From Ascaphus truei (lineage: Eukaryota; Chordata; Amphibia; Anura; Ascaphidae): a DNA stretch of 64,000 nucleotides. The notes beneath the pieces were generated by a model that made no database searches, had not been told where the DNA came from, and was given only the letters and a program-made list of their open reading frames with translations. Each line of letters starts with the position of its first letter. Position 1 is the first letter of the stretch. The stretch is taken from assembly GCA_036426205.1 (NCBI GenBank), contig WSYH01001927.1:37624-101623 (forward strand). The letters are read 5' to 3'. Shown here in pieces: positions 10,711 through 21,113 of the stretch. The position numbers and the translations under genes were made by a program.

Positions 10711-11503
10711 TAAACATTTTTTTGACTAATTAATATTAGTCTTTAAGACTAGGGGACCTACCTGTAAACCATTTTAGAATTCAGAGCAATATCTACAAAT
10801 TATATGCTGGGATTTTGTGATTGTACAGTATATAGAACTAGTTACTGTTATTAATGAGATGTGTTTTCTCATGGCGTTCATGGGATGCATGTAAAATACT
10901 AACTACCGTATATAAATTAGCTACTACTTTTTTTGATAATCACATGTTAATTTGACAGACTTTTTTTTGGCACATTATTAAATATCAACTGTTTTTTTAA
11001 TTCTTGTAATATTGGGAGACATACATTTGAGTAAAATGTATTATGGTGTATATCATCTGAGTTTTTTTTAAACTTGTTTAACTACGGTATCAGCTCTTTA
11101 GTTTTAAATGGATATTGTATCTAGTAAAAAAAGATTGCGATATTGTCCAGTTATTATACCCCCAGGATAGATATGTTCATTTCTAGTATTGTTTTTTTTT
11201 TTTTAACCCCCCTACTAAAGGGTTACTAGCAGTGCTAGTGTAGGCTAGGCACTCCCTGAGTTGCTATGGGGTTTCAGACATCACACAGGAGTATTTAAGG
11301 AGGACAGGCAGTGCTGGAAGGTTATGTTCCAGGAGGACATGTAGAGGGGCAGCCTCGGAGATTAGACACCCATGTTCTTAAGGTAATAAAATAGACCAGG
11401 CCCCCCTACTTTGTTATGTTCTAGATAGAAACAGTAACCTTGTCAGATAGGATCCCTAGAGAAAACTAAGTGAGTCCAAGATAAGTACTAAATATCAAAT
11501 GGC
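10711..11503. other. A/T-rich unassigned DNA, host of the solo LTR insertion
   Basis: 10711-11200 is A/T-rich with T runs, probably the PLE 3' tail. 11210-11500 is more balanced and contains 'GAGTATTTAAGG', resembling a retroelement promoter region, but no LTR boundaries could be fixed. The solo LTR interrupts this segment, which resumes at 12356. Confidence 0.3.
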
Positions 11504-12355
11504 TGTAACGCTCGGCCTGCCCACAAGCCAGACGAGACCCCGGGACTGAGGTGGAAAGGAGAAATACCACACACCTAACAGTAAACGGGGGCACGGCCGG
11601 AGTGTGGAAGTAGCGTAGTTGGTCCAGGGAACAAAAATAGAAAGAGTACCGTACTTGCCAACTCCAGCGTAGAAGGGTAAAGTCTGTAAGCCAATGGTCA
11701 AGGTGTAGGGAGAGCAGCGTGGTAGAGTGTCCGTAAGCCTGGGTCATGGAGTGTAGAGAGCAGTGTAGTAGAGGTCCGTAAGCCGTGTCCAAGGGACGTA
11801 GAAGACTGCAAGGTAGAGAGTCCAAAGCCAAATCCAAGGGTACCAGAGAGCAGCGTAATCAAAGTCCAAAGCCATGGGTCAAAATCCAGGGAGGTCAGCA
11901 GAGAATCCAGGGACAGGAACAGGTACTGAAACACAAGAGAGCCAGGCAGAAGCAGACAGCACCAAGGTACAGAAGCTATGCAGAGCAATGTGGTAATGGC
12001 AAGGGGAGACTAAATAGTGGGCTGGGACCTATCAGAGGAAAGGGAGGAGCAGAGGTGCGGCCCAAGGGAGCCCCGATAGGGGAGAATAGTCTGGGGGGCG
12101 GACCTGGTGGAGCAGGGGCAGGGAAACGCGCCGATGCGCTCGCCACACCTGAGGAGGCGGGGTCAGGTTTCCGGCACCAGTAAAGGGAAGCCTGGGTCTG
12201 CGCGCCCGTAAGGGTGACGCGCGTGACACAGAAGTGCGGGAGCAGCCACGGGGGAGACGCCGAGGGCCGGGGCATGCCGCCGGGGAACGGAGGCAGCGGG
12301 GAGAAGAGGTAAGGAGGCGCTGGTAGCGGGAGTCACCGCAGCGCGGGTCCTTACA
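11504..12355 (-). mobile_element. solo gypsy-type LTR with perfect 5-bp TSD
   Basis: On the minus strand it starts TGTAAGGACCCGCG and ends CCGAGCGTTACA. The host pentamer ATGGC flanks both sides (11499-11503 and 12356-12360), which is the integrase target-site duplication and proves both ends. No internal region remains, so the element was lost by LTR-LTR recombination. The interior has diverged repeats around 'CGTAAGCC' and 'GAGAGCAG' (11690-11870). It belongs to the same broad LTR type as 266-1063 and 45441-46247. Confidence 0.9.
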
Positions 12356-12889
12356 ATGGCATGCGCCAGAGGTTCTCAGCCACAAAGCATCCCAGATGCC
12401 AGTGGAATGGCTCTAACTGTGGATCTGTATATACATTCCTCTCAGGCAGAAATAGAAGTGGCAGCAACCAGAAAACCTAAAGGTATTGGGTTACATATAT
12501 TGGACTCGCTAGGATCCACTATGGGCCTAGCATTACCAAAATAATGAGAAAAGAGTTTCCACAACTATTAGGAGGGGAGGCCAGGACTTATTACAGTAAA
12601 GGAACAATATATGTATACTGTACATTTAAGTGTTAAACAAAGGCATTGATTAAAGAACAGTATTCATGTCTGATGCAACGTGTCAATATATAGATGAATG
12701 GTCCCTCTTTTTGGGGACACGAATAAATGACAGGTGTACTATAAGAGTTCCTGGTGCCCATTATTATACAACCTTGCTACCTTATCGCCCAGCTTGAAGA
12801 AATTTGTGTCAGAATGATGTAACAGTCATCACTATAGTAGCGCAACTGAAACGAAGGTTCTAGTCTGATAGAGGCAGCTCTCCGAATAT
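12356..12889. other. unassigned; resumes the sequence broken by the solo LTR
   Basis: The short frame at 12356-12544 has no recognisable domain. The rest is A/T-rich. 12893-12911 is a short TA microsatellite at the start of the PLE. Confidence 0.3.
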
Positions 12890-12984
12890 TGTGTATATAT
12901 ATATATATATAGACAAAGATGATTATGCAAATGATAGAGTAAGAAATTGGAGAAGAAAAGGGCAATCTTTCCAACATCGTAGAT

Positions 12985-13446
12985 ATGATAGATCCAATTC
13001 AGGTTACAGACATGAGAACAGAGATAATAAATCCCAAACAAAAACCCATATCGAATGAGAAGGAGAAAAAGGAGATTATTACTCTAATAAAAGAGGCCAT
13101 GATGGATAAGAGAGAAAAAGAAAATTATAAGGTCACTCCTACTACTCCCTCTGCAAATTGCTCTACCTCCAATCGTTACTCAGCTTTGAGTAACGAGTGT
13201 GAGGATAATGGGGTTACCCAAGAGCAAAGTGCAGGGGAAGCTAGATCTAAAAATTCTTCTAAGGGTTCAAATATCACAACTAATGTTTCACCTAACAAAA
13301 CAAGTAAATCCACCTCTTTTTTGGAACAGAGAGAAAAGGAAAAGAGATATCCACTCTGGGAGAAACAAAATCAACAACAACCCCGAAGAAAACGAGATTC
13401 AGGGGAGTCAGAGGAGGAGCAAAGAAGCAAGGACAGAAGAAAATAA
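12985..13446 (+). pseudogene. PLE N-terminal basic region
   Basis: A 153-codon frame rich in Lys, Arg, Glu, Asn and Ser ('EKEKKEIITLIKEAM', 'QQQPRRKRDSGESEEEQR'). Its position directly upstream of the RT suits the variable N-terminal extension of PLE proteins. After 13446 the protein-like signal continues in another frame ('LAKGLSYSPN', about 13530) up to a stop near 13623. Confidence 0.55.
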
Positions 13447-13712
13447 AGATGATGGTAGATACACCACACACACATGGTATTTACAATCTCTCATCGCATA
13501 CACTCACTCCACATCACATATCTTTATTAGCTAAAGGATTATCATACTCACCCAATAGTTTACCTAATAGGTTTGACCTATTTGTGGACCGAAACAGATA
13601 CATCCGCAAGTTAACATTGATGTGACACTACTCCCTCAAAGGGGAACAAAATTTAGAATTTAACTTTAATACACAAGAAATAGAGTGCATAAATGCCCTA
13701 ACCTCTTTTCTG

Positions 13713-14522
13713 GTGGAATCGGATAATGTCGGAAACAGTCCAAGTAGTACACCAATTTCAAATGTTACTGATACACTTATGGGCCCATTTTTAAAAAGAA
13801 CAGCATTTGGTAGCCATGAACTAGATGTAAACAATTTGCTAGACCTTACAACACATGAAGAAGAGGTCAATATAATGATAGATCCTAACTTAGGTCCAAC
13901 TACAACAGATCATGTCAATATATTGAAATACAAATCATCCCCATTTGTCCCAAAATCGACATACTTTCCCTATCAATCAAAGGGAAACTTTATCGATACG
14001 TTTTACACAGTATTCCTTAAGGACTTGGAACAGCTGTGTCTTAATAACGTGGAATTGAAACAAAAAAATCTGACTAAAGAAGAGATTCAGGCATTGTCAA
14101 ATATAAAAAACAACGATTTAATTGTCCGTCAAGCTGATAAAAGGGGGGCAATTGTCCTACAAGATAGGGCAGACTACTTATGTGAAGCCTATCGCCTTCT
14201 GCTTGACACCACATCTTATCAGACTTTAACTGAAGATCCTTCTGAGGTTTATCAGTTGGAGTTTCGGAATCTCCTCCAGGATGCTTTCACAGAAGGGATT
14301 ATTTCTAAATTAGAGCACAAGTTTTTATTTATTAAACACCCAAGAACACCCATTTTTTATCACATTCCAAAATTGCACAAAGACACTTTGAATCCACCGG
14401 GGAGGCCTATAATATCGGGGATTGGTTCGATGATGTCCAACGTGTCACAATTTGTTGATTATTATTTACAATCTTGTCACAAATTTACGTTCGCACATAC
14501 GGGACACGTTGCATGTCATTGA
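13713..14522 (+). pseudogene. PLE reverse transcriptase, N-terminal part
   Basis: A 269-codon frame. 'NNDLIVRQADKRGAIVLQ' matches the conserved PLE block before RT motif 1, and 'FYHIPKLHKD' with 'RPIISGIGS' matches RT motifs 2-2a. The frame ends by an indel near 14490, where RT motif 3 continues in the overlapping frame 14452-15015. RT in PLEs is related to telomerase RT and copies the RNA at a nicked target. Confidence 0.9.
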
Positions 14523-15015
14523 TTCTACCTCCGGTATTATATGGAAGGATACCTTTCACTGGGTTACCTGCGATGTATCTTCACTTTACACTTGTATAGA
14601 TCACACAAAAGGTATCCAGGCTATTAATCACTATTTAGAGTTAGATTCAAATTTGCACTCATCACAAAGGTTGTTTCTCTTAGCATGCATTAAATTTATT
14701 CTAAATCACAATTATTTTCTATTTGAGAACACATTTTACTTACAAATCTGTGGAACGGCTATGGGGACCAGATTTGCTCCCAGTTATGCTAACCTCTACA
14801 TGGGACTGTGGGAGAGTATCCATGTGTGGGGGGATGCTGGGCTGGGGGCGGGTCTGGTTTTCTATGGCCGTTTCATAGATGATATTCTTATCATTTGGGA
14901 TGGTGAGAGGGAAATCCTGGAGGGGATCCTGAAGTCCTTCAATGATAACCAGATGGGTCTGAAATTAACATCAAGAAACTATAGTATTTTTAGATCTGGA
15001 GCTATTTGTGGGTAA
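14452..15015 (+). pseudogene. PLE reverse transcriptase, catalytic palm
   Basis: A 187-codon frame continuing the RT after the indel. 'DVSSLYTCI' carries the first catalytic Asp (motif A), 'GTAMGTRFAPSYANLYMGL' is the PLE motif B, and 'GRFIDDILIIW' carries the paired catalytic aspartates (motif C). All three catalytic Asp residues are present. A second indel near 15000 disrupts the thumb region. Confidence 0.92.
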
Positions 15016-15104
15016 TGAACATAAAATTCAAACAAGAACACACTTTAAATCTGTAGCAACGAATAGCTATTTACAAATATGGTAGCAACCATTATAAAAA
15101 ATGG

Positions 15105-16028
15105 TTGGACAATGTACCTAAGAGTCAGTTTCACAGGATAAGACGCAACTGTTCGATGGACGCTGATTTCCTTATTCAAGGTAAAGATCTATCAGGAACA
15201 TTTCAGGAAAAAGGCTATGATATGACTATTGTTAACAAAGCATTCAAAGAAGCTGGTCTTCTAAATCGTGACGCAGTGTTGGAAAAATTAAAATTAAAAA
15301 CATTATGTAATACTGGAAGTGAGGATAAAAATAGAGGATCTACACCAAAATTTATCACGCAATACAATCAGTCTGCAAAACAAATCAAAAAAATTCTGAA
15401 CTGTCACTGGAACATTCTGTGTTGCGATCCTGAAATTGGTCACCTACTGCCAAAACATGCCCCTGTTATTTTCAGAAAAGCAAGGAGTATCAAAACATTG
15501 ATAGCTCCAAGTAAATTAAAAACACCAAAAGCGTTAAATACAAATAGATTGGACATTTCCGGCTCCATCAGTGAAGGGGGGAATTTTAGATGTGGGAGAG
15601 GCAGGTGTCTTACGTGTAAACATCTGGTTACAACAAATAAATTTACATCACAATCAAATGGCATTTCGCATGAAATAACAGATTATATTAACTGTCTCAG
15701 TGAGTATGTTATATATCTGATATCATGTGAGTGCGGCTTACAATACGTAGGCCGTACATCAAGGGCTCTAAGCACAAGATTTTTAGAGCACCGAAGAAAT
15801 GTTATTCATGGATGCCAGACACATAGCCTCTCCCGCCACTATTGTACAAAACATCTAAAAGATCCAAGATCCCTACGGGTCATGGGCATCGAATGCATTC
15901 CCCCCTCTTATATGGGAGGGGATCGCTTTAAAAGACTATGTATGAGGGAGACTTATTGGATGTACATTTTAGACACTACGTTTCCAAAAGGACATAATGA
16001 CCACATTGACATTAGTACCATAGTGTGA
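15105..16028 (+). pseudogene. PLE connection domain and GIY-YIG endonuclease
   Basis: A 307-codon frame. The first half is the RT thumb/linker ('TQYNQSAKQIKKILNCHW', 'VIFRKARSIKTLIAPS'), then a Cys-rich finger (CGRGRCLTCKH), then the nuclease: 'YVIYLISCECGLQYVGRTS' holds the GIY and YIG equivalents, 'TRFLEHR' the conserved Arg/His region, and 'GIECIPPS' and 'RETYWMYIL' the C-terminal motifs with a candidate catalytic Glu. The frame is intact to its stop at 16028. It is well preserved, but the element as a whole carries upstream frame breaks. Confidence 0.92.
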
Positions 16029-17340
16029 TCACCCACATGAGGGTGATCCTTCGGAGGTCTGGGTTGAATGCTTTATTGCATTCCCTCCGAACTTTGGTCA
16101 TGTGTCAGGTCATCATTCATATCTCTCCATAATGATATGCAACTATTCATATATTTACTAATATTCCAATTGAGAGATTATATATCCATTAAAACAAAAT
16201 AGCAACATTGGAGGTGATCAAATTGGTTACATACTGATATTGCGGATGTATCTGTTTCGGATTCACAAATAGTCCCACCATAATTTGATCAAATACATAT
16301 GTTCAATACAATTATAAAAACACAATTTTTATTTCAATTTTTATTTCAATTATTATTTCAAATTCATATTCATATTGGTTTCCATAACTACTTGTATTTT
16401 ATCTTTACAATACAATTAACCATGATATCATTTACATCACACACACTATTTATAGATTTACACTATATATAACATATACACATATACACTTTTTCACATT
16501 TACACTGGAATAGTTATTATAAGCTATCACATTAGTCAGACACATTTAGATATACATAGACAGTCTGTGTAACTTACAGGCTAAGTATTATTACTAATCA
16601 CATTATATTTATGACACACACATACACAACATCTCATGATTCATGCTGAGGTTTCTTCTGTTCATGCTTAAAAATCATCCTTTGCTGTACCAATGGCTCC
16701 AACTGGAATCCACATACCTGAAAATCAAATAATGGGTAACATCAGGTGTATATATTAGTAACTAACGGATAGGATATTATTCCATCTACTACTCTACTAA
16801 CAATTATCAGGACATCTGGTATTATTGTGATGTTATTCTATGTTTTTAAAATGTATATACTTGTTTAATGATTTGTAGGATTTATATTGTTTCCAATTCT
16901 TGATATATTATTTATATTATATACCTTCTATTCTTTAATTTTCAATTGTTAATTACTCTGTATAACTTTTGAATTCTCATTTGGTTCTCACTCTAAATTA
17001 ATTAATACTTTAAAATCACTTCTAGATAATAATTACCTACTTTGTGTTACTAGTAAGTCACTTAGTCTCCAATACTAATTCATAATGGTTAAACACTTGT
17101 AAATAGTATATATATTTTTTATTAGCTAATCTAGGTATATTTTCTAATAGCTAATCTAAGTAACGTTTTGATTATATAATTATATTTTTTTAAATGATTT
17201 AGTGCGGTCCTCATAATCAGTCTATTATGACTGTTATTTAATGATGTTTAAGGTCACTAACTGGTTAAAATTTTTACCAAACTTTTTAATTGATTCATTT
17301 AATTATGCAAATTACCTTGGTATAAATACTATGGAAGGGC
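16029..17340 (+). other. A/T-rich 3' region of the PLE
   Basis: An inverted pair around 16025-16090 ('ATGAGGGTGATCC') follows the stop codon. The rest is A/T-rich with no ORF. It leads into the hammerhead-bearing terminal segment. Confidence 0.45.
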
Positions 17341-17353
17341 ATCCAATGGGTTT

Positions 17354-17392
17354 CCCCTGATGAAGTCATCATAGATGACGAAACGCGTAGGG
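17354..17392 (+). ncRNA. hammerhead ribozyme, near-consensus (PLE-associated)
   Basis: Helix I CCC (17354-17356) pairs with GGG (17390-17392). The core CTGATGA is at 17357-17363, stem II is GTCATC-ATA-GATGAC (17365-17379), and GAAA (17380-17383) is followed by the self-complementary CGCG and the GTA cleavage triplet ending at 17389. All invariant core bases are present. The very short stem III with ACGCGT is the form known from Penelope-like elements, where activity often needs dimers. It probably self-cleaves the element RNA during its life cycle (known for the family, inferred here). Confidence 0.85.
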
Positions 17393-17794
17393 CGTGGCTA
17401 AGGCTGAGGTTGTCACTTCCCCACGAACTTTATCTTTGCGATTTGCGAGACGCTGCAGTCTGTGTGAGGCTGTGAGGAAAGAAACGCTGGATCCTCTTCC
17501 CCTGATGTCTTACTGACCAGAAGCAAGAAACTGGAGGTGTTAGTTCCCGGAGGGATTTTCTGTGTGGTGCACCCGACCGGAGGGACGTCATTTCCGGTTG
17601 CTCAGACCATGCGGAGAGCAGACAGGAGAGGACTCCATTGCTGATATCAGACGGCAGTACTGGCTTATGAGAGCCTATCTCATACCTGCTTTTAAACCCT
17701 GTACTTTTGTGAGTGGGCATTTGACTGTTTTTATTGTTCTATAAACTATTTGTTATACTTTAATGCACTAGGTGTGCGCCTGTTTCTTTTCTTT

Positions 17795-17834
<40 letters not shown>

Positions 17835-18380
17835 TATAACAGTCTACCAAGTTAACAAAGATGTCGGCCAACGAGGCAACCACTAGCCATAGATCAATCT
17901 AGATTTGTTAAATTACAGAGATACGCAGACACACTATTAATCATGCTAAGAAGCTGGCTAGAAAGTAAATGTTTACAAAGAATCATAGTCTATATACAAG
18001 CTAAGAAGCTGATTTTCTTTATCAGTTGTTTCACATTTTGCCATCATAGGTATTGTTTTGGCAATAAACTCTGACTCGCTGATTTGAATCACTTCATAGC
18101 CTCTGCAGAAAGACCCATGCAGTAGTGAAACTCTGCAGTTACTGTGTAACAACATATTATGGTGTCTGCTGCAGCATTTTCACTTGTTTGTAAATATTTT
18201 TGGTGTAATTGTTTTAAGAACCCAAAGTGTACATAACCTGTTATCAATAGAGATTGTACTCTGATCAAAAATGCATCCTATATACAGGCTACCATTTTAT
18301 GGAATACACCATTGTCCACAGTCCTGATAATATCTGTGACTAGAGGGGAGTATTTAAACACTTTGATTGCAGGTTCTCTC
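17393..18380. other. unassigned, with (TA)n microsatellite
   Basis: 17393-17760 is probably the rest of the PLE terminal repeat. 17799-17831 is a TA dinucleotide run. 17840-18380 shows no ORF or repeat that I can name. Confidence 0.35.
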
Positions 18381-18660
18381 TATGGGCTCTATGCAGTAAG
18401 CGCCGAAAAAGTGCTCTCGGCAAATGTTCCCTATCGGCATGATTTTGGCGATTTGCCCTCGCATTATGCAATAAGGGTCGAATCCCTGGCGAATCACTGC
18501 GAAACCAAAACGCAGATTAGCCGGTGGCGAAACAGTATGTCTCCCGATAACCTGGCGATACGCCGGTTCTGCCAATATGTGTTTGCAGCAGAGAGAGATC
18601 CGCCACTCTCTCTGTGCAAACATCGGCAAAATAAAAATATATAAAAACAATTTTTACTCA
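18381..18660. repeat. GGCGA-rich composite repeat segment
   Basis: Contains 'CTCTATGCAGTAAGCG', similar to the TIR start GGGCCTATGCAGAGAGCAGC of 20637-21113, and many GGCGA/TCGCC words. It resembles 9085-9330. A relative of the 20637 element is likely, but its other end is not visible. Confidence 0.4.
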
Positions 18661-18667
18661 TAGTGTA

Positions 18668-18928
18668 CATGTGCAGGGGGTCTCCGGAGCTGAACCGCAT
18701 TGGTTTCAGGTCCGGGGATCCCCTGCTTCCCGAGATACAGGCCCCTTTATGATGTGCCGTTATACCTCTGCATTTCAATGTCCCGATCACGTGACCGCGG
18801 AATCTGAACAAAGCAGAGGGATACCAGCACCCCATAAAGGGGCCTGTATCTCGGGAAGCAGGGGGTCCCCGGACCTAAACCCAAAGTGGTTCAGCTCCGG
18901 AGACCCTCTGCACATCTACACTATGAGT
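18668..18928. repeat. near-perfect 260-bp palindrome (family of 8818)
   Basis: 'GCAGGGGGTCTCCGGAGCTG' ... 'GATACAGGCCCC' is mirrored by 'GGGGCCTGTATC' ... 'CAGCTCCGGAGACC'. The centre holds TCACGTGA near 18787. Same fold-back family as 8818-9052. ORFs on both strands are artefacts of the symmetry. Confidence 0.85.
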
Positions 18929-18965
18929 AAAACACACATATAAATAAACAATCATTCCTTTCCTT

Positions 18966-19345
18966 AGCGGCTAACCGCTATGGTAATTAAGCAGCATTAA
19001 TGTATTTTTAATAATAGTGTGCGGGAGCAGGGGGTCCCCTGAGCTGAACCGCATTGATTTGTGGATCAGGGAACCCCTGCTTCCTGAGTTACAGGCCCCG
19101 GTATGTGTCATCGGGTGCCAGTGTCGCCGCCATTTTTATAGAGCCCACGTCGCGTCTTGGACGCTATAAAGATGGCGGCGACATTGGCCTCCGATGCCCC
19201 ATACTGGGGCCTGTAACTCGGGAAGCAGGGGGTCCCTGAGCCACAAATCAATGCAGTTCATCTCAGGGGACCCACTGCTCCCGCACAATATTATTAAAAT
19301 ACATTAATGCTGCTTCATTACCATAGCGGATAGCCGCTAAGGCAA
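18966..19345. repeat. 380-bp near-perfect palindrome
   Basis: The outer arms carry 'AGCGGCTAACCGCTATGG' and its mirror near 19325, and then the 'GCATTAATGTATTTTTAATA' region. The middle parts carry 'GAGCAGGGGGTCCCCTGAGC' and 'CTGCTTCCTGAGTTACAGGC'. The inner part carries 'GTGTCGCCGCCATTTTTATAG' mirrored by 'CTATAAAGATGGCGGCGAC'. Arms are about 185 bp with a short centre at about 19145-19158. Extrusion as a cruciform or a strong RNA hairpin is expected. Confidence 0.88.
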
Positions 19346-20299
19346 TGAAGGGGTTAAGGCATAATAGCATGTTTATTGGGGACAATTGCCCCCAATAAAC
19401 ATTGCAATAAACAACATACACCCTCTGTGCCCCCAACAACCCCTATACCCCATTACATATATTACATTGTTGTGATGCACAGCAATGATACAAGAGGCCG
19501 GCAATGGCCCTCGGGTGTTCCCCGCAGGCCTGCAGTACCAATACTGTGCTCCCCCCCCAAAAAAACAACAACACAAATACTTTACAATAAATACACCCCC
19601 CCCTAACACATATAGTACAGTACAGTAATGTGCAAAATTACTATTATCCACATATGGATAATAGTGAATGTGCCCATTTTAAATACATAAAGAACAATAA
19701 ATACATTAAATACATATTGCACTCACCCTTGTCCGGCTGCCATGATGAAGGCCATCCTCCTCTTCATCACTGTCCATGCCCCCTCCGATGCTGCAAAACA
19801 TAAACAAGAATAAAAACAGCCAATGTAATGTCCCCTAACACCTTAATCACCATAGCGGTTATTAACCGCTACAGTCATTAAGGGGTTAACCCACCCTCAC
19901 CCACCACTCGGGAGACCTACATACCCTCCCCCACTACCCCCCCGACCCCGTGAGGCCTAACCATTATCACCCAATACCCAGCCGGGAGGCCTACCCACAT
20001 ACCCTTGGGGCCAATACCCCATCCCCCCACCCCAGGTACCCACAATAAAAACAATACACTGCCCCACAATAAACATCATTATATTTATTAAATACATAAC
20101 CCACCCCTGTGCCCCCCATAAATACATGATGTATTATTTACATACAGGGTTAATACCCTCAAAAAATAAAACTGATGTCCTATACATTAAATACATCATC
20201 CCCCCCCTCCCACAACACATACAGTACAATAATGTGCAAAATAACTATTATCCAGATAAGGATAATAGATTATTTGCCCATTATTAAACACATTAAGTA
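19346..20299 (-). repeat. hairpin-module repeats, minus orientation (two partial copies)
   Basis: 19600-19690 and 20215-20300 contain the reverse complement of the 'AATAATGGGCAAAT' / 'CTGGATAATAG' / 'TTTGCACATTA' block seen at 8480-8560 and 22320-22400. 19845-19895 holds the palindrome around 'AGCGGTTATTAACCGCT' flanked by CCTTAATCAC and ATTAAGGGG. 19900-20200 is C-rich (CCCACC, CCCCC) with no ORF of note. Confidence 0.6.
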
Positions 20300-20556
20300 G
20301 CATAATAAAATAACCATGTGACAGGCTTACAATGACGTCACATCCGTTCTCCCCAAAGCCTCTGTCACATGGTCTACTAGAGCCAATCAGAGTAGGGATG
20401 TTTTTTCCACGCTCTGATTGGCTACCGTACCATGTGAGGCTGGCCATCTTTTTTTTCATGATGTCATCTTAAAGGCAATTGAAGCACAGCAATTCTGATT
20501 GGCTGGCGTCATTGCCTTTAAATGACGTCATCAAAATTCATTTTTTCCCCCAAAAT
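20300..20556. repeat. three consecutive hairpins with CRE and CCAAT-like motifs
   Basis: Hairpin 1: 'ACCATGTGACAGGCTT' / 'AAGCCTCTGTCACATGGT' (20313-20374). Hairpin 2: 'AGCCAATCAGAG' / 'CTCTGATTGGCT' (20381-20423). Hairpin 3: 'GATGTCATCTTAAAGGCAAT' / 'ATTGCCTTTAAATGACGTCATC' region (20460-20533). TGACGTCA occurs at about 20333 and 20524 and ATTGGCT twice. Whether these act as promoter motifs is unknown. Confidence 0.65.
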
Positions 20557-20636
20557 CACATGGTTTTCATAGCCCAATCAGGGCGGTGGGAACCATATGA
20601 CGACAATGTGATGTCATAGGCCTATAAAAGCCTATG

Positions 20637-21113
20637 GGGCCTATGCAGAGAGCAGCGAATTTTAAAATTGGCGAATTTATTAAAAAGTAGCTTTTTTGGA
20701 GAGTTTTAATCTCCATATGCAGAAAAGTGCGAATTCTGCTATGTTTAACATGGATGCGTGTGGCGAGTTTAAATTGGCGAGATGCGCGCTTCAGAAATGT
20801 GTTAAAACAAATTCGCGCCTTTTTTTTCCCTTTGCAATGGCCGCGAGCGGCAGTTTTTTCTGGCGAGGCAAAACGGAGACAATCGCGCCATTTTATTGGC
20901 GCGAACAGCCGCTAGATGCCGTTCGCGCCTCTCTGCATACGGATATTTTTAAAACTGGCGAGATTGAGGTTCTCGCCAGCCGCGAGGCGAGTTTTACAAA
21001 TAGAAAAGAAAAATTGGCGCGTTTTTCGGAACTCGCCATTTTCTGCTGCTTTCTGCGCGATTTTCTCCAAAAAATGGCGAATTTCGAAATAGCGCTGCTC
21101 TCTGCATAGGCCC
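20637..21113. mobile_element. non-autonomous DNA transposon with 21-bp TIRs
   Basis: The terminal inverted repeat GGGCCTATGCAGAGAGCAGC at 20637 is mirrored by GCTGCTCTCTGCATAGGCCC ending at 21113. The pentamer CTATG flanks both ends (20632-20636 and 21114-21118) and may be a TSD. The 477-bp interior lacks a transposase and is filled with GGCGA/TCGCC words. Superfamily not assigned. Confidence 0.7.

Larger units (their letters stand above)
12890..17760 (+). mobile_element. nearly full-length Penelope-like element
   Basis: Contains a basic N-terminal region, PLE reverse transcriptase, GIY-YIG endonuclease, an A/T-rich 3' region and a terminal segment with a hammerhead ribozyme (17354-17392). 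Boundaries are approximate because no target duplication was found. It is the best-preserved of four PLE copies here (others at 6426, 9430 and 58681). Only a few indels interrupt the coding region. Confidence 0.8.

Noticed and set aside
18312..18943. Overlapping ORFs on both strands
   Set aside because: They arise from palindromic DNA, whose symmetry opens frames on both strands.
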